Below, piece by piece: positions 7,686 through 16,175 of a stretch of DNA of 64,000 bases. The position numbers were made by a program, and so were the translations under genes. Each line of letters opens with the position of its first letter. Position 1 is the first letter of the stretch. The stretch lies in NCBI GenBank assembly GCA_942493055.1, contig OW818680.1, forward strand, positions 1 to 64,000, read 5' to 3'. The notes below the pieces were generated by a model. The model had not been told where the DNA came from. It worked only from the letters and a program-made list of their open reading frames with translations, and did not search any database. This DNA is from CAIZQW01 sp942493055. GTDB taxonomy: Bacteria; Verrucomicrobiota; Kiritimatiellia; RFP12; UBA1067.

Positions 7686-8866
7686 AAAAGCGATTTTTTA
7701 TCATGGTTTCCGCCATGCTGCTTGTTTTACTGGGGACGTGGCTTTTTTTAAATCGTATGCGACATCTCGCGCAGCCGGCGGATGACCCCCGTCAGGGGAT
7801 GCTTGAGAGAAAACGCACCCCGCCTCTCGCGGAAAACAGGAGTATAACGGATAGCCTTGCACCTCAAGCCAGCCTGCTCGGCGCAAAGGATTCATCTGTT
7901 TACCTGACACAGGCCCAACAGGAGTACAGGCTAGTGGAACGGAAGGAAAATACTCCAGATGTAGCACGGGCCAAGAAAGAGGGCGCGGATGCTAAAGTCA
8001 CACTCCGCGTGGTGGACTCGGAGGGGAAGCCAGTTGCGGATGCCGATGTACAGGTCGCATTTTTTTATCGCGGCTCATATCCGATCAATGGGAAGACCGA
8101 CTTAAACGGTTTTTTCACCGCCTCACATCGGTCTGGATCAGATGTTCAATTCCACGCAATAAAAGAAGGATATTACAGGACTCACCGTACCTACTGGTTT
8201 TATCGAGAAGGGAAGCCATGCGCGAAAGACGGCCGCTGGCAGCCGTGGAATCCTACACTGGAAGTTGTCCTTAAGGAGAAGCGGAAACCGATACCAATGT
8301 ATCAGAATTACATTGAAACTATGATGCCAGCAGGGACTAACCGTCTGGGATTTGACTTTCTTGTCGGGGATTGGGTTGTTCCGCATGGGAAAGGCACTAT
8401 TGCGGACATGTGGTACGTGTATGACGAGAACTTTATCGACAGGGATAACTTCTTTATTAAGTTGTCGTTTGCGTTTGAGGGTGAGAAGAATGGATGCTAC
8501 ATGCGTAAGATAGACAACTTTAGCCAGCTCATATCAGAGCATGAGGCATCGGATACTGATTTCGCACCGTCAAAAGTATGTGTCATTGAACAAGAAAAGG
8601 GGAAATACACAAAGGAGCTTCGCTTTGCAGAGGATGACTATATGGTTTTCCGTATACGGACTAAAACGGATGAGCAAGGCAAGATAATTTCCTCACAATA
8701 TGGCAAAATATATGGCCCGGTCGGCGTACCGCATCGGTGGTCTAAAAAGTTTTCATTTACGTACTATCTTAACCCAACTCCGAATGACCGGAACTTAGAG
8801 TATGATCCGCAAAAGAATCTGACACCCGACGGACAAAGACACACCATGAATCGGAATCTCCCTTAA
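7682..8866 (+). CDS. Membrane-anchored protein with carboxypeptidase-regulatory-like domain (paralogue of 8877-9890)
   Basis: The 394-residue product has an N-terminal hydrophobic anchor (FFIMVSAMLLVLLGTWLFL, residues ~5-23). Near residues 100-195 is a beta-sandwich of the carboxypeptidase-regulatory/CNA-B type: AKVTLRVVDSEGKPVADADV, then KTDLNGFFTA. It leads into GRWQPWNPTLEVVLKEKRK. The C-terminal half is unique to this family and ends with YYLNPTPNDRNLEYD. The same three blocks occur in the next gene. It overlaps the stop of the hydrolase relic by ATGA. Function is unknown; the sandwich fold suggests surface display or binding. It is AT-richer than the surrounding core genes, in line with accessory origin. 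Confidence 0.7.
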   Translation: MKKRFFIMVSAMLLVLLGTWLFLNRMRHLAQPADDPRQGMLERKRTPPLAENRSITDSLAPQASLLGAKDSSVYLTQAQQEYRLVERKENTPDVARAKKEGADAKVTLRVVDSEGKPVADADVQVAFFYRGSYPINGKTDLNGFFTASHRSGSDVQFHAIKEGYYRTHRTYWFYREGKPCAKDGRWQPWNPTLEVVLKEKRKPIPMYQNYIETMMPAGTNRLGFDFLVGDWVVPHGKGTIADMWYVYDENFIDRDNFFIKLSFAFEGEKNGCYMRKIDNFSQLISEHEASDTDFAPSKVCVIEQEKGKYTKELRFAEDDYMVFRIRTKTDEQGKIISSQYGKIYGPVGVPHRWSKKFSFTYYLNPTPNDRNLEYDPQKNLTPDGQRHTMNRNLP

Positions 8867-8876
8867 TATTAATACC

Positions 8877-9890
8877 GTGAATACCGTGCGACAGAGTTTG
8901 ATGAGTGTGCTGCTGATTACAGTCGCATTTGCGGCCTTGTGTTGCGCGGCATGTAAACGCGAGACTGCAGTCGAGCGCAGCATATTCCCTCCTCAGTGGA
9001 AACTTTCCCGCGAAGTTGAGCATGCGATGACCAAGGGGGCGCGGGCTCGGGTGACCTTGCGGGTGGTGGACTCCACCGGTAAATGTGTCCCCCATGCCCG
9101 GGTCAGGTTGAACTTTATGTTCTTCGAAAGAAAGAATAATTTTGAGACAGGCCTGACGGATACAAACGGGCTGTTCAGCGCGGAGCGGGACACCATGTCG
9201 GAATGCAACTGGTTCATAGAAAAAGAAGGTTACTACGATACCGAGGGGATGCATTCGTTTGCGGCAAATTTAACGAATGACAGCGTAAAGGGCGACCGCT
9301 GGCAACCGTGGGACCCGACATTGGAGGTGGTGCTGAAGGAGAGGCGGAAGCCTATACCGATGTTCACGAAAAGAGTGGAGTTGACATTTCCAAAACGTAT
9401 TGAGGTTGGATTTGACGCAGAGCGAGGGGATCTTGTGACCCCCTACGGAAAAGGAGTTAATACAAATATAATATTTAAATACGCATCAACATTTTCACGA
9501 GAGAATATACATTATATCACAAATGATGTCACGCTCTCGACATATCGCAGGGGAGGTTTTATTCAATTGAAACTCGAACAATACAGTAGGCGGGAGAATG
9601 TCTATGAAGCTCCTGTAGCTGGGTACAGCGATAGCCTGACTTTTGAGCTTGTACGGTGGCCTGGCAAAATAATCAAAGATGTGTCACTGCCAAAACAATC
9701 ATATCTTATTTTCAAGACCGATGAGGCGGAAAATTTAGCCCGCTTTGGGATTATTCGCGATTTTGAGTATGGGGAATGCTGGGAGCAGCCTAATTATTGC
9801 ACGGTAATTTTCATGTATTACTTCAACCCGACTCCTAATGACCGCAACCTTGAGTTCGATGGGAAGAGCAATCTGTTCAAGCCAGACTAG
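8877..9890 (+). CDS. Predicted lipoprotein with carboxypeptidase-regulatory-like domain (paralogue of 7682-8866)
   Basis: The 337-residue product starts at a GTG (8877; a second GTG at 8887 is possible). It has a hydrophobic leader and a lipobox-like LCCAAC at about residues 22-27. It shares with its upstream neighbour ARVTLRVVDSTGK, TDTNGLFSA, GDRWQPWDPTLEVVLKERRK and YYFNPTPNDRNLEFD, but the rest has diverged strongly, so the pair is an old duplication. It follows the neighbour after 10 bp. Its stop is followed in frame by the tail of another hydrolase gene, which shows that a deletion or recombination removed the DNA between. Function unknown. Confidence 0.7.
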   Translation: MNTVRQSLMSVLLITVAFAALCCAACKRETAVERSIFPPQWKLSREVEHAMTKGARARVTLRVVDSTGKCVPHARVRLNFMFFERKNNFETGLTDTNGLFSAERDTMSECNWFIEKEGYYDTEGMHSFAANLTNDSVKGDRWQPWDPTLEVVLKERRKPIPMFTKRVELTFPKRIEVGFDAERGDLVTPYGKGVNTNIIFKYASTFSRENIHYITNDVTLSTYRRGGFIQLKLEQYSRRENVYEAPVAGYSDSLTFELVRWPGKIIKDVSLPKQSYLIFKTDEAENLARFGIIRDFEYGECWEQPNYCTVIFMYYFNPTPNDRNLEFDGKSNLFKPD

Positions 9891-10025
9891 AAAGACAACT
9901 GGCCGCGATCAGAAGATGATTTGCCATTCAGGCAACGCTGGAGACATGGCGATTGGAAGGACGTGGCCTATTTTTATAACTTTAAAGTGTATGAGGATGT
10001 TGTCACGAAAGGGCGGGTGAAATGA
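9891..10025 (+). pseudogene. Last 44 codons of a second hydrolase-family gene
   Basis: Read in frame directly after the TAG of the preceding gene, this encodes NWPRSEDDLPF, then GDWKDVAYFYNFKVYED and VTKGRVK-stop. It aligns with the end of the fragment at 7004-7685 (NVAYFYNFCLFDDF). Everything upstream of it is gone. The stop again overlaps an ATG (ATGA), as at 7682. Confidence 0.7.
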
Positions 10026-10063
10026 GAAACCGGAAGAGAGTAATAGGGGTCGTAGTTCCAAGA
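10022..10063 (+). pseudogene. First codons of a third anchored-protein gene, cut by transposon copy 2
   Basis: An ATG at 10022 overlaps the hydrolase tail's TGA and starts MRNRKRVIGVVV, a positively charged leader like that at 7682. The transposon end begins about 40 bp later and the frame soon stops. The arrangement copies the hydrolase/anchored-protein coupling at 7682-7685. Confidence 0.55.
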
Positions 10064-10095
10064 GGCAAAGGGGTCGTATTTGGACATAGGACAAT
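10064..10095 (+). repeat. Left terminal repeat of transposon copy 2
   Basis: The 32-bp terminus is identical to 5845-5876 and inverted relative to 11191-11222 and 11243-11274. Confidence 0.85.
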
Positions 10096-10135
10096 AAGTC
10101 TTGCAGGGGTCTTTGGGATTTGATACATTCTGACC

Positions 10136-11188
10136 ATGCCAAGACAACTCAGACACAATGTGGAAGGCGGGTGGTACCACATCACCACGCGAGGGATGTG
10201 GCGGAGGGATATTTTCGAAAACGACCGCGACAGGGAGCATTTCATTGAACTGCTGTCCATGATGGTCGAGCGCTACTGCGTCGTGCTGCATGCCTACGTG
10301 CTGATGGACAACCATTACCACTTACTGATAGAGACCCCTGAGGCAAACGCCAGCCGGGCGCTGCAGTGGCTGAACCTCAGCTACGCCGCATGGTACAACG
10401 CCAAGCATAGCTGCTCCGGGCCGATGTTCCAGGCGCGTTTCAAGAGCATCCCCGTGGACGGCGAGGGGTCGTGGGCTCTGACGTGCAGCGTCTACATCCA
10501 CCTGAACCCCGTGCGCATCCGGAGCCTCGGGCAGGGCAAGGAGGAGCGAGCCCGGGAGAAGGCGGGATTCATGCAGGAGGGGCCGACTGCAGAGCAGGTG
10601 AAGGAGCGGCTCGCCGTGCTGCGCAAGCATCCCTGGAGTTCCTATCACGCTTATGCGGGGTATGCGCCCAAACCGGACTGGCTGACTTGCGACAGGCTCT
10701 GGTGGCATGCCGGGCAGGAGAAGAGGACCGATCCGAAAGCGGACTACCGCCGTTACATCGAGGACTACCTGCGTCAGGGTGTGGAAGAAGGCGTCCTCGC
10801 GCGACTGACGGCGGCCTTAGCCATCGGCAGTACGTCGTTTATTGAGGGTCTGAGGCGGAAGGTGCCGAGCAAGGCGGGTTCGGAGACGAACGCGAGGGCG
10901 TGGCGCAAGCTGCTGGCCTTTGACACGGTCGTCAAAGCGGTCGAGCAGGTGAAGGGCGAACCGTGGCAGGACTTTGCTGACAGGCGTGGTGACTGGGGCC
11001 GTGACCTTGTCCTTTACGTGGCGCGTACCCGTTCAGGCCGTACGCTCGCCGAACTCGGGGTCCTGGCTGGGATGAGCGTGGACGGTGTCTCCAAAGCTGT
11101 CCAGCGTATGTGCGCGCGGCTGTCAGATGACAAAAAACTAAATCGGAACCTCCGCAAGGTGATGCGTGCACTTGAGGAGGAAGGATGA
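10136..11188 (+). CDS. REP-associated tyrosine transposase (RAYT), second copy
   Basis: The 350-residue protein is nearly identical to that at 5917-6969, with the same YHITTRGMWR signature, NHYHLL HUH motif and SYAAWYN tyrosine region. Differences are limited to about seven positions (for example WRRDIF for WRKDIF, TPEANA for TPESNA, FMQEG for FIHEG), all in the first two thirds. The last ~390 bp of the gene appear unchanged at DNA level. The conserved active-site residues and terminal repeats suggest this copy can also act. Confidence 0.9.
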   Translation: MPRQLRHNVEGGWYHITTRGMWRRDIFENDRDREHFIELLSMMVERYCVVLHAYVLMDNHYHLLIETPEANASRALQWLNLSYAAWYNAKHSCSGPMFQARFKSIPVDGEGSWALTCSVYIHLNPVRIRSLGQGKEERAREKAGFMQEGPTAEQVKERLAVLRKHPWSSYHAYAGYAPKPDWLTCDRLWWHAGQEKRTDPKADYRRYIEDYLRQGVEEGVLARLTAALAIGSTSFIEGLRRKVPSKAGSETNARAWRKLLAFDTVVKAVEQVKGEPWQDFADRRGDWGRDLVLYVARTRSGRTLAELGVLAGMSVDGVSKAVQRMCARLSDDKKLNRNLRKVMRALEEEG

Positions 11189-11190
11189 TC

Positions 11191-11274
11191 ATTGTCCTAT
11201 CTCCAAATATGACCCCTTTGCCTCTGAGGAGGAAGGATGATCATTGTCCTATGTCAAAATACGACCCCTTTGCC
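11191..11274 (-). repeat. Tandem right terminal repeats of transposon copy 2
   Basis: Two right ends lie in tandem at 11191-11222 and 11243-11274. The outer one is closer to the copy-1 terminus; the inner one has atctccaaatatgac in place of atgtccaaatacgac. Confidence 0.8.
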
Positions 11275-11275
11275 T

Positions 11276-11622
11276 CGCCCCAGGCTGCGATGCGCTACGG
11301 GAAGGACCCCATGCACAGATGGGCGTACCGGCTCTCCATGCGAAAACCCAGGAACGTATCAATCGTGGCGCTGGCCCGGAAGATGACCACTTACGCCTGG
11401 CACGTCCTGATGGGCCACCCGTCTCCCATGAAAGAGGCGCCGAAGGCTTTCAAGACGAAGATGCTCAAGCTGGCGACCGTCCTCGGCCGCGACCATGTCA
11501 GGCAGGCGGGCTTCAAGAACGCCTCGGCGTTCGTAGACGCCCTGACGGAGAAGGTCTTCGGCCCGCCTCCTGCGCAACTGACCGGGACGGAGTTACAAAC
11601 AGTGTCCGCCTCCGGGGTTTGA
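11276..11622 (+). pseudogene. C-terminal remnant of an IS110-family transposase
   Basis: About 115 residues remain, including GKDPMHRWAYRLSMRK and VSIVALARKMTTYAWHVLM. This matches the C-terminal transposase_20 region of IS110/IS116/IS902 enzymes (typically 'valarkla...w.ml'). The N-terminal DEDD domain is missing; the frame runs back into the RAYT transposon end. No IS110 left end is visible. Confidence 0.6.
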
Positions 11623-11879
11623 TGCCCCCCGGCGGAACTGTTCATAACTCCTATGGACATCTAGAAAGGCATCAAAATGCAACTTTAGAAACTTTTTTCA
11701 CTTTTACGATTGACTAACCACATACCCGGTTTTTGCGGTAAGATTTTTCGTCAAACCGTGAAGAGCCCAAAATAGCGGCCTATCACGCGGACGGCCGCAG
11801 GAGTGCCGTGGATCAAAGCAACCGATTTTCACAAAACGGTCATACAGAAAATAGTGTGCAAAACTCGCTCTCCGTAGGC
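11623..11879. other. Gene-free stretch between IS remnant and glmS promoter
   Basis: I see no convincing gene. It holds an imperfect hairpin right after the IS110 remnant (tccgcctccggggt pairing with the ccccccggcgga stretch, ~11604-11636) and a partial 'tttttgcggtaa' word at ~11733-11745 that also occurs in the repeat elements near 37.2 and 41.8 kb. Confidence 0.4.
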
Positions 11880-11908
11880 TTGCGTTAGTAGCCTTATTTT
11901 GATATCAT
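11880..11908 (+). promoter_or_regulatory. Candidate sigma-70 promoter for glmS-glmM
   Basis: A -35 box TTGCGT (11880-11885) and a -10 box TATCAT (11903-11908) are separated by 17 bp, 94 bp before the glmS ATG. The long leader has no recognisable glmS ribozyme. Confidence 0.4.
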
Positions 11909-12002
11909 AATCAGCTCTAAACACGCACCGTTCATCGCGTTCCACGTGTGCTCGGATGGTGTGGATTTTTAGTTGAGTTTGGGTGCAAAAGAGGGGTGCT
12001 TT

Positions 12003-13847
12003 ATGTGTGGAATTGTTGGATATGTTGGACAGCGTCCGGTCACGGAGCTCCTGATTAACGGGCTGCGCCGCTTGGAGTATCGCGGCTATGATTCTGCCGG
12101 GCTTGCATTTTTAAATGCTTCCGGGGGCATGCGGGTCATCCGCCAGACCGGCAAAGTAGCCTTGCTCGAGAAGAAGCTGATGGAAACAACCAGCGATGCA
12201 GAGCGTGCGGGCGCTCATCTGGGTATTGCGCATACGCGCTGGGCGACACATGGCTTGCCGACCGAAGCAAATGCCCATCCCCATACGGCCCGCTCCGGTG
12301 AAATCGCCTTGGTGCATAATGGGATCATCGAAAATTTTGTCTCCATCCGGAAGCAACTGGAGTCCCGGGGGTGTGTTTTTACCTCTCAAACAGATACTGA
12401 AGCTCTGGCTCATCTGATCGGAGCCTACTATAACGGTGACTTGCTCGCCGCGGTTTCCCAGGCCCTCAAAAAAGTTGAAGGCACGTATGGCATCGCGGTG
12501 ATCTCAATCAAGCACCCCGAGCAGATTGTGGTTGCGCGCAAGGGAAGTCCGCTGGTGATTGGTGTCGGCGAAAATGAGACAATCGTGGCCAGTGATGTCT
12601 CAGCTATAGTTTCGCATACGCGTCAGGTTGTCTATCTGCAAGATGGTGACGTCGCCTTGATCACCAAAGACGGGCCTCAGATTTTCACACTGGATAACGC
12701 ATCCGTCCATCGTCCGGTGGCCACGATTGAATGGGAGATCGGGGCTGCTGAAAAGGGCGGTTATGACCATTTCATGCTGAAAGAGATTTTCGAGCAGCCC
12801 CAGGCGTTGCAGAATACAATACGGGGACGGCTTGATCCTTCCCTGGGCACGTCGATTCTCTCGGGGCTGAATATGACACCCCGCGAGTTGGCGGCTGTGC
12901 AGCGCCTGATCATTGTTGCCTGCGGGACATCCCTTCATGCCGGTATGGTTGGAAAATATCTGGTGGAGGGGCTTGCCTCGTTGCCGACCGATCCTGAGCA
13001 GGCTGCTGAATTCCGCTATTGCAATCCGATTGTTGGCCCGAATGAGCTTGTTGTGGCAATCAGCCAGTCCGGGGAGACCGCAGATACGCTTGCCGCGGTC
13101 CGAGAGAGTATCCAGAAGGGGGCGCTTGTGGCAGGCCTCTGCAATGTGGTGGGCTCAACCATCGCCCGTGAAGCGGGCCGAGGGGTCTATCTCCATGCCG
13201 GTCCTGAAATCGGCGTCGCCTCGACCAAAGCCTTTACAGCTCAAGTGACGGTTCTGCTGATGCTGGCGCTTAAGCTGGGGCGGTGTCGTCGGCTCTCCCG
13301 CGAAGAGGGGCTGTTGCTCTGTGAGGAGATCACAGCGATTCCCTCCATGATCGAAAAAGTCTTGAAGCAGAGTCCCGCGATTGAAGCCATCGCCTTGAAA
13401 TATGCAACTATTTCAAATGCCTTTTTCATCGGCCGCGGCATCCTGTATCCGACGGCCCTGGAAGGTGCGCTCAAACTGAAGGAGATCAGCTATATCCATG
13501 CGGAAGGGTATCAAGCTGCTGAATTGAAGCATGGCTCGATTGCGCTGCTGGATGAACATTTCCCAGTGATCGCGCTCTTAAACGATATTCCAGGCAAGGA
13601 AAAGACCTTGGGCAATGTGCAGGAGTGCCGTGCGCGCAAGGCACCTGTGATCGGTATCGTCACGGAGGGGGATCTGGAGTCTGAACAGGTTTGCGATGAT
13701 GTGATACGGATTCCGCGGACGAGTCAATATACGGCACCAGTGATCACCAGCGTCGCACTTCAATTGTTTGCCTATTATGTTGCTCGCGCACGGGGCTGCG
13801 AGATCGACCAGCCTCGCAATTTGGCGAAGAGTGTCACGGTCGAGTGA
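12003..13847 (+). CDS. glmS: Glutamine-fructose-6-phosphate aminotransferase (isomerizing)
   Basis: This enzyme makes glucosamine-6-phosphate from fructose-6-phosphate and glutamine, the entry step to UDP-GlcNAc for peptidoglycan and LPS. The product has 614 residues, as is usual for GlmS. I chose the ATG at 12003 because it places the catalytic cysteine at position 2 (MCGIVGYVG), although the frame is open 10 codons further up. The N-terminal class II glutaminase domain has RRLEYRGYDSAG, HTRWATHG and HNGIIENF. Two SIS domains carry VACGTSLHAG and ISQSGETADTL, and the C-terminus DQPRNLAKSVTVE is the family hallmark. glmM follows after 28 bp, so the two probably form an operon behind the promoter at 11880. 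Confidence 0.97.
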   Translation: MCGIVGYVGQRPVTELLINGLRRLEYRGYDSAGLAFLNASGGMRVIRQTGKVALLEKKLMETTSDAERAGAHLGIAHTRWATHGLPTEANAHPHTARSGEIALVHNGIIENFVSIRKQLESRGCVFTSQTDTEALAHLIGAYYNGDLLAAVSQALKKVEGTYGIAVISIKHPEQIVVARKGSPLVIGVGENETIVASDVSAIVSHTRQVVYLQDGDVALITKDGPQIFTLDNASVHRPVATIEWEIGAAEKGGYDHFMLKEIFEQPQALQNTIRGRLDPSLGTSILSGLNMTPRELAAVQRLIIVACGTSLHAGMVGKYLVEGLASLPTDPEQAAEFRYCNPIVGPNELVVAISQSGETADTLAAVRESIQKGALVAGLCNVVGSTIAREAGRGVYLHAGPEIGVASTKAFTAQVTVLLMLALKLGRCRRLSREEGLLLCEEITAIPSMIEKVLKQSPAIEAIALKYATISNAFFIGRGILYPTALEGALKLKEISYIHAEGYQAAELKHGSIALLDEHFPVIALLNDIPGKEKTLGNVQECRARKAPVIGIVTEGDLESEQVCDDVIRIPRTSQYTAPVITSVALQLFAYYVARARGCEIDQPRNLAKSVTVE

Positions 13848-13875
13848 GCCTGTTGAATATTGAAAGATCTTAAAG

Positions 13876-15234
13876 ATGTCAAAATTATTTGGAACCGATG
13901 GTATTCGTGGACAGGCAAACCGCTATCCGGTCAATGCTGAACTGGCGTTGAAGCTGGGTAAGGCGCTGGGCAAGCAGTTGAAGGCGCATGGAAATGACAG
14001 CACGCGCGCGGTGATTGGGAAAGATACGCGCCTCTCCGGCTATATGCTGGAAGCAGCGATCACGAGCGGGCTGGTCTCTGCCGGATGCGATGTCTATTTA
14101 GTCGGGCCTGTGCCGACACCCGCAGTTGCCCATTTGACCAAGTCGCTCGCTGCGGATGCCGGCATCATGTTGACCGCCTCGCACAATCCTTTCGATGACA
14201 ATGGCATCAAGCTCTTCTGTCCGAAGGGATACAAACTGGCGGACGCCGATGAAGAGGCGCTGACGCATCTGATTTTAAATACAGATCTAAACACCGATGA
14301 CATTCGCAGCGATCAGCTGGGCAAGGCGCATCGTCTGGAGGATGCTCGCGGACGCTACATCGAATTCACGAAGAGCACCATCAACAACATGAAGCTCAGC
14401 GGCCTTAAAGTTGTTCTCGATTGTGCGAATGGCGCCGCCTATAATATGGCCCCTTGGATTTTCCGTGAGCTGGGTGCAACAGTCATCAAGACCGGTGTTT
14501 CACCGGATGGTCTGAACATTAACGAGAAGTGCGGAGCGATGTATCCGGAAGTGATCTCCAGGATGGTGAAGGAGGCAGGTGCGGATATCGGTATTGCATT
14601 GGACGGCGATGCGGATCGCGTCATCTTCGCAGATGAAAACGGGGCAATCATTGACGGCGACCGCATTCTGGCTGCCTGTGCCATTGCCTATAAGAAGCGT
14701 GGCCTGCTCGTTAAAGATACCGTCGTGGTCACCAGCATGAGTAATCTCGGTCTGCACGAGGCCATGAAGAAGCATGGCATCCAGGTGGAGGTGACGGATG
14801 TGGGCGACCGGTATGTCATCGACGCGATGCGCAAGAAAGGCTTCAACCTGGGGGGCGAGAAGTCCGGGCATTTGATCTTCCACGACTATGCGACGACAGG
14901 GGATGGCATCTTGAGCGCCTTGCAGGTCTTGCGCGTCTTGAAGGAAGAGGGGAAGACGCTTGCGCAATTCGCAGACTGCATGGAGGAGTACCCGCAGACC
15001 TTGGTGAGTCTGAAGGTCAAAGAGAAGAAGCCGATTGACTCAACCCCGCGCCTGGCAGAGGCCATTCGCGCCTGTGAAGAAGATTTGAAGGGCCGCGGAC
15101 GCGTGATTGTGCGCTATTCAGGGACAGAGCCGAAGATTCGTCTGCTCGTGGAAGCGCGCGAGCAGAAACTGGTGGACGAGTGGATCGGGAAACTGAAAGA
15201 GGTTGTCGCGGAAACGTTGGGGTCAAGCATGTAA
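13876..15234 (+). CDS. glmM: Phosphoglucosamine mutase
   Basis: It converts glucosamine-6-phosphate to glucosamine-1-phosphate, the step after GlmS. The 452-residue protein starts MSKLFGTDGIRG. It carries the phosphoserine loop LTASHNPFDDNGIKLF with the catalytic serine at residue 102, the metal-binding loop LDGDADR near residue 240, the sugar-binding GGEKSGH loop near 330 and the phosphate-binding RYSGTEPKIR near 415. These motifs and the length separate it from phosphomannomutases. It lies 28 bp after glmS on the same strand. Confidence 0.96.
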   Translation: MSKLFGTDGIRGQANRYPVNAELALKLGKALGKQLKAHGNDSTRAVIGKDTRLSGYMLEAAITSGLVSAGCDVYLVGPVPTPAVAHLTKSLAADAGIMLTASHNPFDDNGIKLFCPKGYKLADADEEALTHLILNTDLNTDDIRSDQLGKAHRLEDARGRYIEFTKSTINNMKLSGLKVVLDCANGAAYNMAPWIFRELGATVIKTGVSPDGLNINEKCGAMYPEVISRMVKEAGADIGIALDGDADRVIFADENGAIIDGDRILAACAIAYKKRGLLVKDTVVVTSMSNLGLHEAMKKHGIQVEVTDVGDRYVIDAMRKKGFNLGGEKSGHLIFHDYATTGDGILSALQVLRVLKEEGKTLAQFADCMEEYPQTLVSLKVKEKKPIDSTPRLAEAIRACEEDLKGRGRVIVRYSGTEPKIRLLVEAREQKLVDEWIGKLKEVVAETLGSSM

Positions 15235-15274
15235 GCCAGCCCGTTGAGCAGGAATAGACTGACGGGCACCACAC

Positions 15275-15484
15275 GGAATATTGGAATGCTGGAATATTGG
15301 AATACTGGAAGAAGGAACTATCGGGAGGGACGGCGGATCGCCGTCCAGGCGGTCGATCCGACCGCCCTCCCCAAACAGGAGCGGCGCAGGCCTCTGCGCC
15401 ACAGGCACGCAGACGCGTGCCCCTCCCAGAGCCTGTATTCAGTTTCCCCATCATTCCAACATTCCTGTATTCCAACATTCCAAT
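15275..15484. repeat. Inverted 'ggaatattgg' word arrays bracketing a cloverleaf palindrome
   Basis: The left arm 15275-15310 repeats words such as ggaatattggaatgctgg; the right arm 15451-15484 is the inverse (cattccaacattcctgtatt). Between them, 15323-15372 forms an outer stem gggaggg/ccctccc around two hairpins with three-base loops: ggacggcg-gat-cgccgtcc and ggcggtcg-atc-cgaccgcc. Two more hairpins follow (ggcgcag/ctgcgcc and gcacgc/gcgtgc). The cloverleaf recurs inverted at 63636-63682. The block fills the glmM-rpiB gap. Confidence 0.8.
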
Positions 15485-15501
15485 GTAGTTAAGGGAGAAA
15501 T

Positions 15502-16074
15502 ATGCAGAGTACACGGCGTGAGTTTGTTGTAGCCGCAGGCATGGTTGCCGGTGGCGTAGCCTGTTCAATGGCGAAACCTGAGGTTGTCGCTAAAAGCGAA
15601 AAGGAGTCAAAGATGATGAAGATTGTTGTTGCGGCGGATCCGTTTGCTGTAGGACTGAAAGATGCAGTTGTTGCTCACTTAAAGGGGAAGGGCTTTGAAG
15701 TCTCCGATGTGGGTGCCATGGCAAATCAAGCTGTTCCCTATTATGATGGTGCGGTGGCGGCCTGCAAGGTCATGCAAGCGGGCGGTGCAGAGCGCGCTAT
15801 TCTATTCTGCGGGACCGGCATGGGCATGTCGATCGTTGCCAACCGCTTCAAGGGCGTCACGGCAGCCGTCGTGGAATCTGTTTTTGCCGCGAAAATGAGC
15901 CGGGCTGTCAATAACGCGAATGTGCTTTGCCTCGGCCAGATGATCTGGGGCGAGTGGATGGCCAAGGAGGCTGTGGATGTGTTCTTAAAGACCCCGTTCA
16001 CGGAAGGTCTGGATGCGTTCGCCGGTTTTCTGAAGGAGGCCGTGCAGAAGGTCGATGCGATTCGTCCCAATTGA
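15502..16074 (+). CDS. RpiB/LacAB-family sugar-phosphate isomerase with Tat-like leader
   Basis: Residues ~38-185 form an RpiB/LacA-LacB domain: KIVVAADPFAVGLKDAV, FCGTGMGMSIVANRFKGV (Cys in CGTG is the family's catalytic base) and NNANVLCLGQMIWGEW. The family isomerises ribose-5-phosphate or related sugar phosphates. It is preceded by a twin-arginine-like leader, TRREFVVAAGMVAGGVACS, unexpected for a sugar-phosphate enzyme. The ATG at 15502 has an aagggag Shine-Dalgarno sequence. A second ATG at 15613 (MMKIVVAAD) has an even better one (aaggag, 7 bp away) and begins exactly at the isomerase domain, so a cytosolic and an exported form are both possible. It may act with the hydrolase gene downstream. 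Confidence 0.8.
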   Translation: MQSTRREFVVAAGMVAGGVACSMAKPEVVAKSEKESKMMKIVVAADPFAVGLKDAVVAHLKGKGFEVSDVGAMANQAVPYYDGAVAACKVMQAGGAERAILFCGTGMGMSIVANRFKGVTAAVVESVFAAKMSRAVNNANVLCLGQMIWGEWMAKEAVDVFLKTPFTEGLDAFAGFLKEAVQKVDAIRPN

Positions 16075-16175
16075 TCCGCATGCTTCCATCAGGCGCGTCC
16101 TGCGCGTTTGCCCAGGACGCTCCGGTTTCACGTTGCCGAATAAATAATGCGCTATCGCTGCAGGGAGGAAAATTA

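Larger units (their letters stand above)
10064..11222 (+). mobile_element. RAYT/Y1-type transposon, copy 2
   Basis: This second copy has the same orientation and length as copy 1. Its right end is tandemly duplicated: a ~52-bp unit (end of the transposase gene plus terminus) occurs at 11174-11225 and again at 11226-11277, the first with two or three changes in the terminus. It cuts a third anchored-protein gene on its left and abuts an IS110 remnant on its right. The two copies in direct orientation could recombine and delete about 4.2 kb. Confidence 0.85.

Noticed and set aside
5845..11222. Composite transposon formed by the two RAYT copies
   Set aside because: Direct orientation alone is not enough; no target duplications flank the whole block, and the interior consists of degraded local gene fragments.
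11623..12002. glmS ribozyme in the leader of glmS
   Set aside because: I could not fit the conserved ribozyme core or cleavage site; a plain promoter with a long leader explains it.
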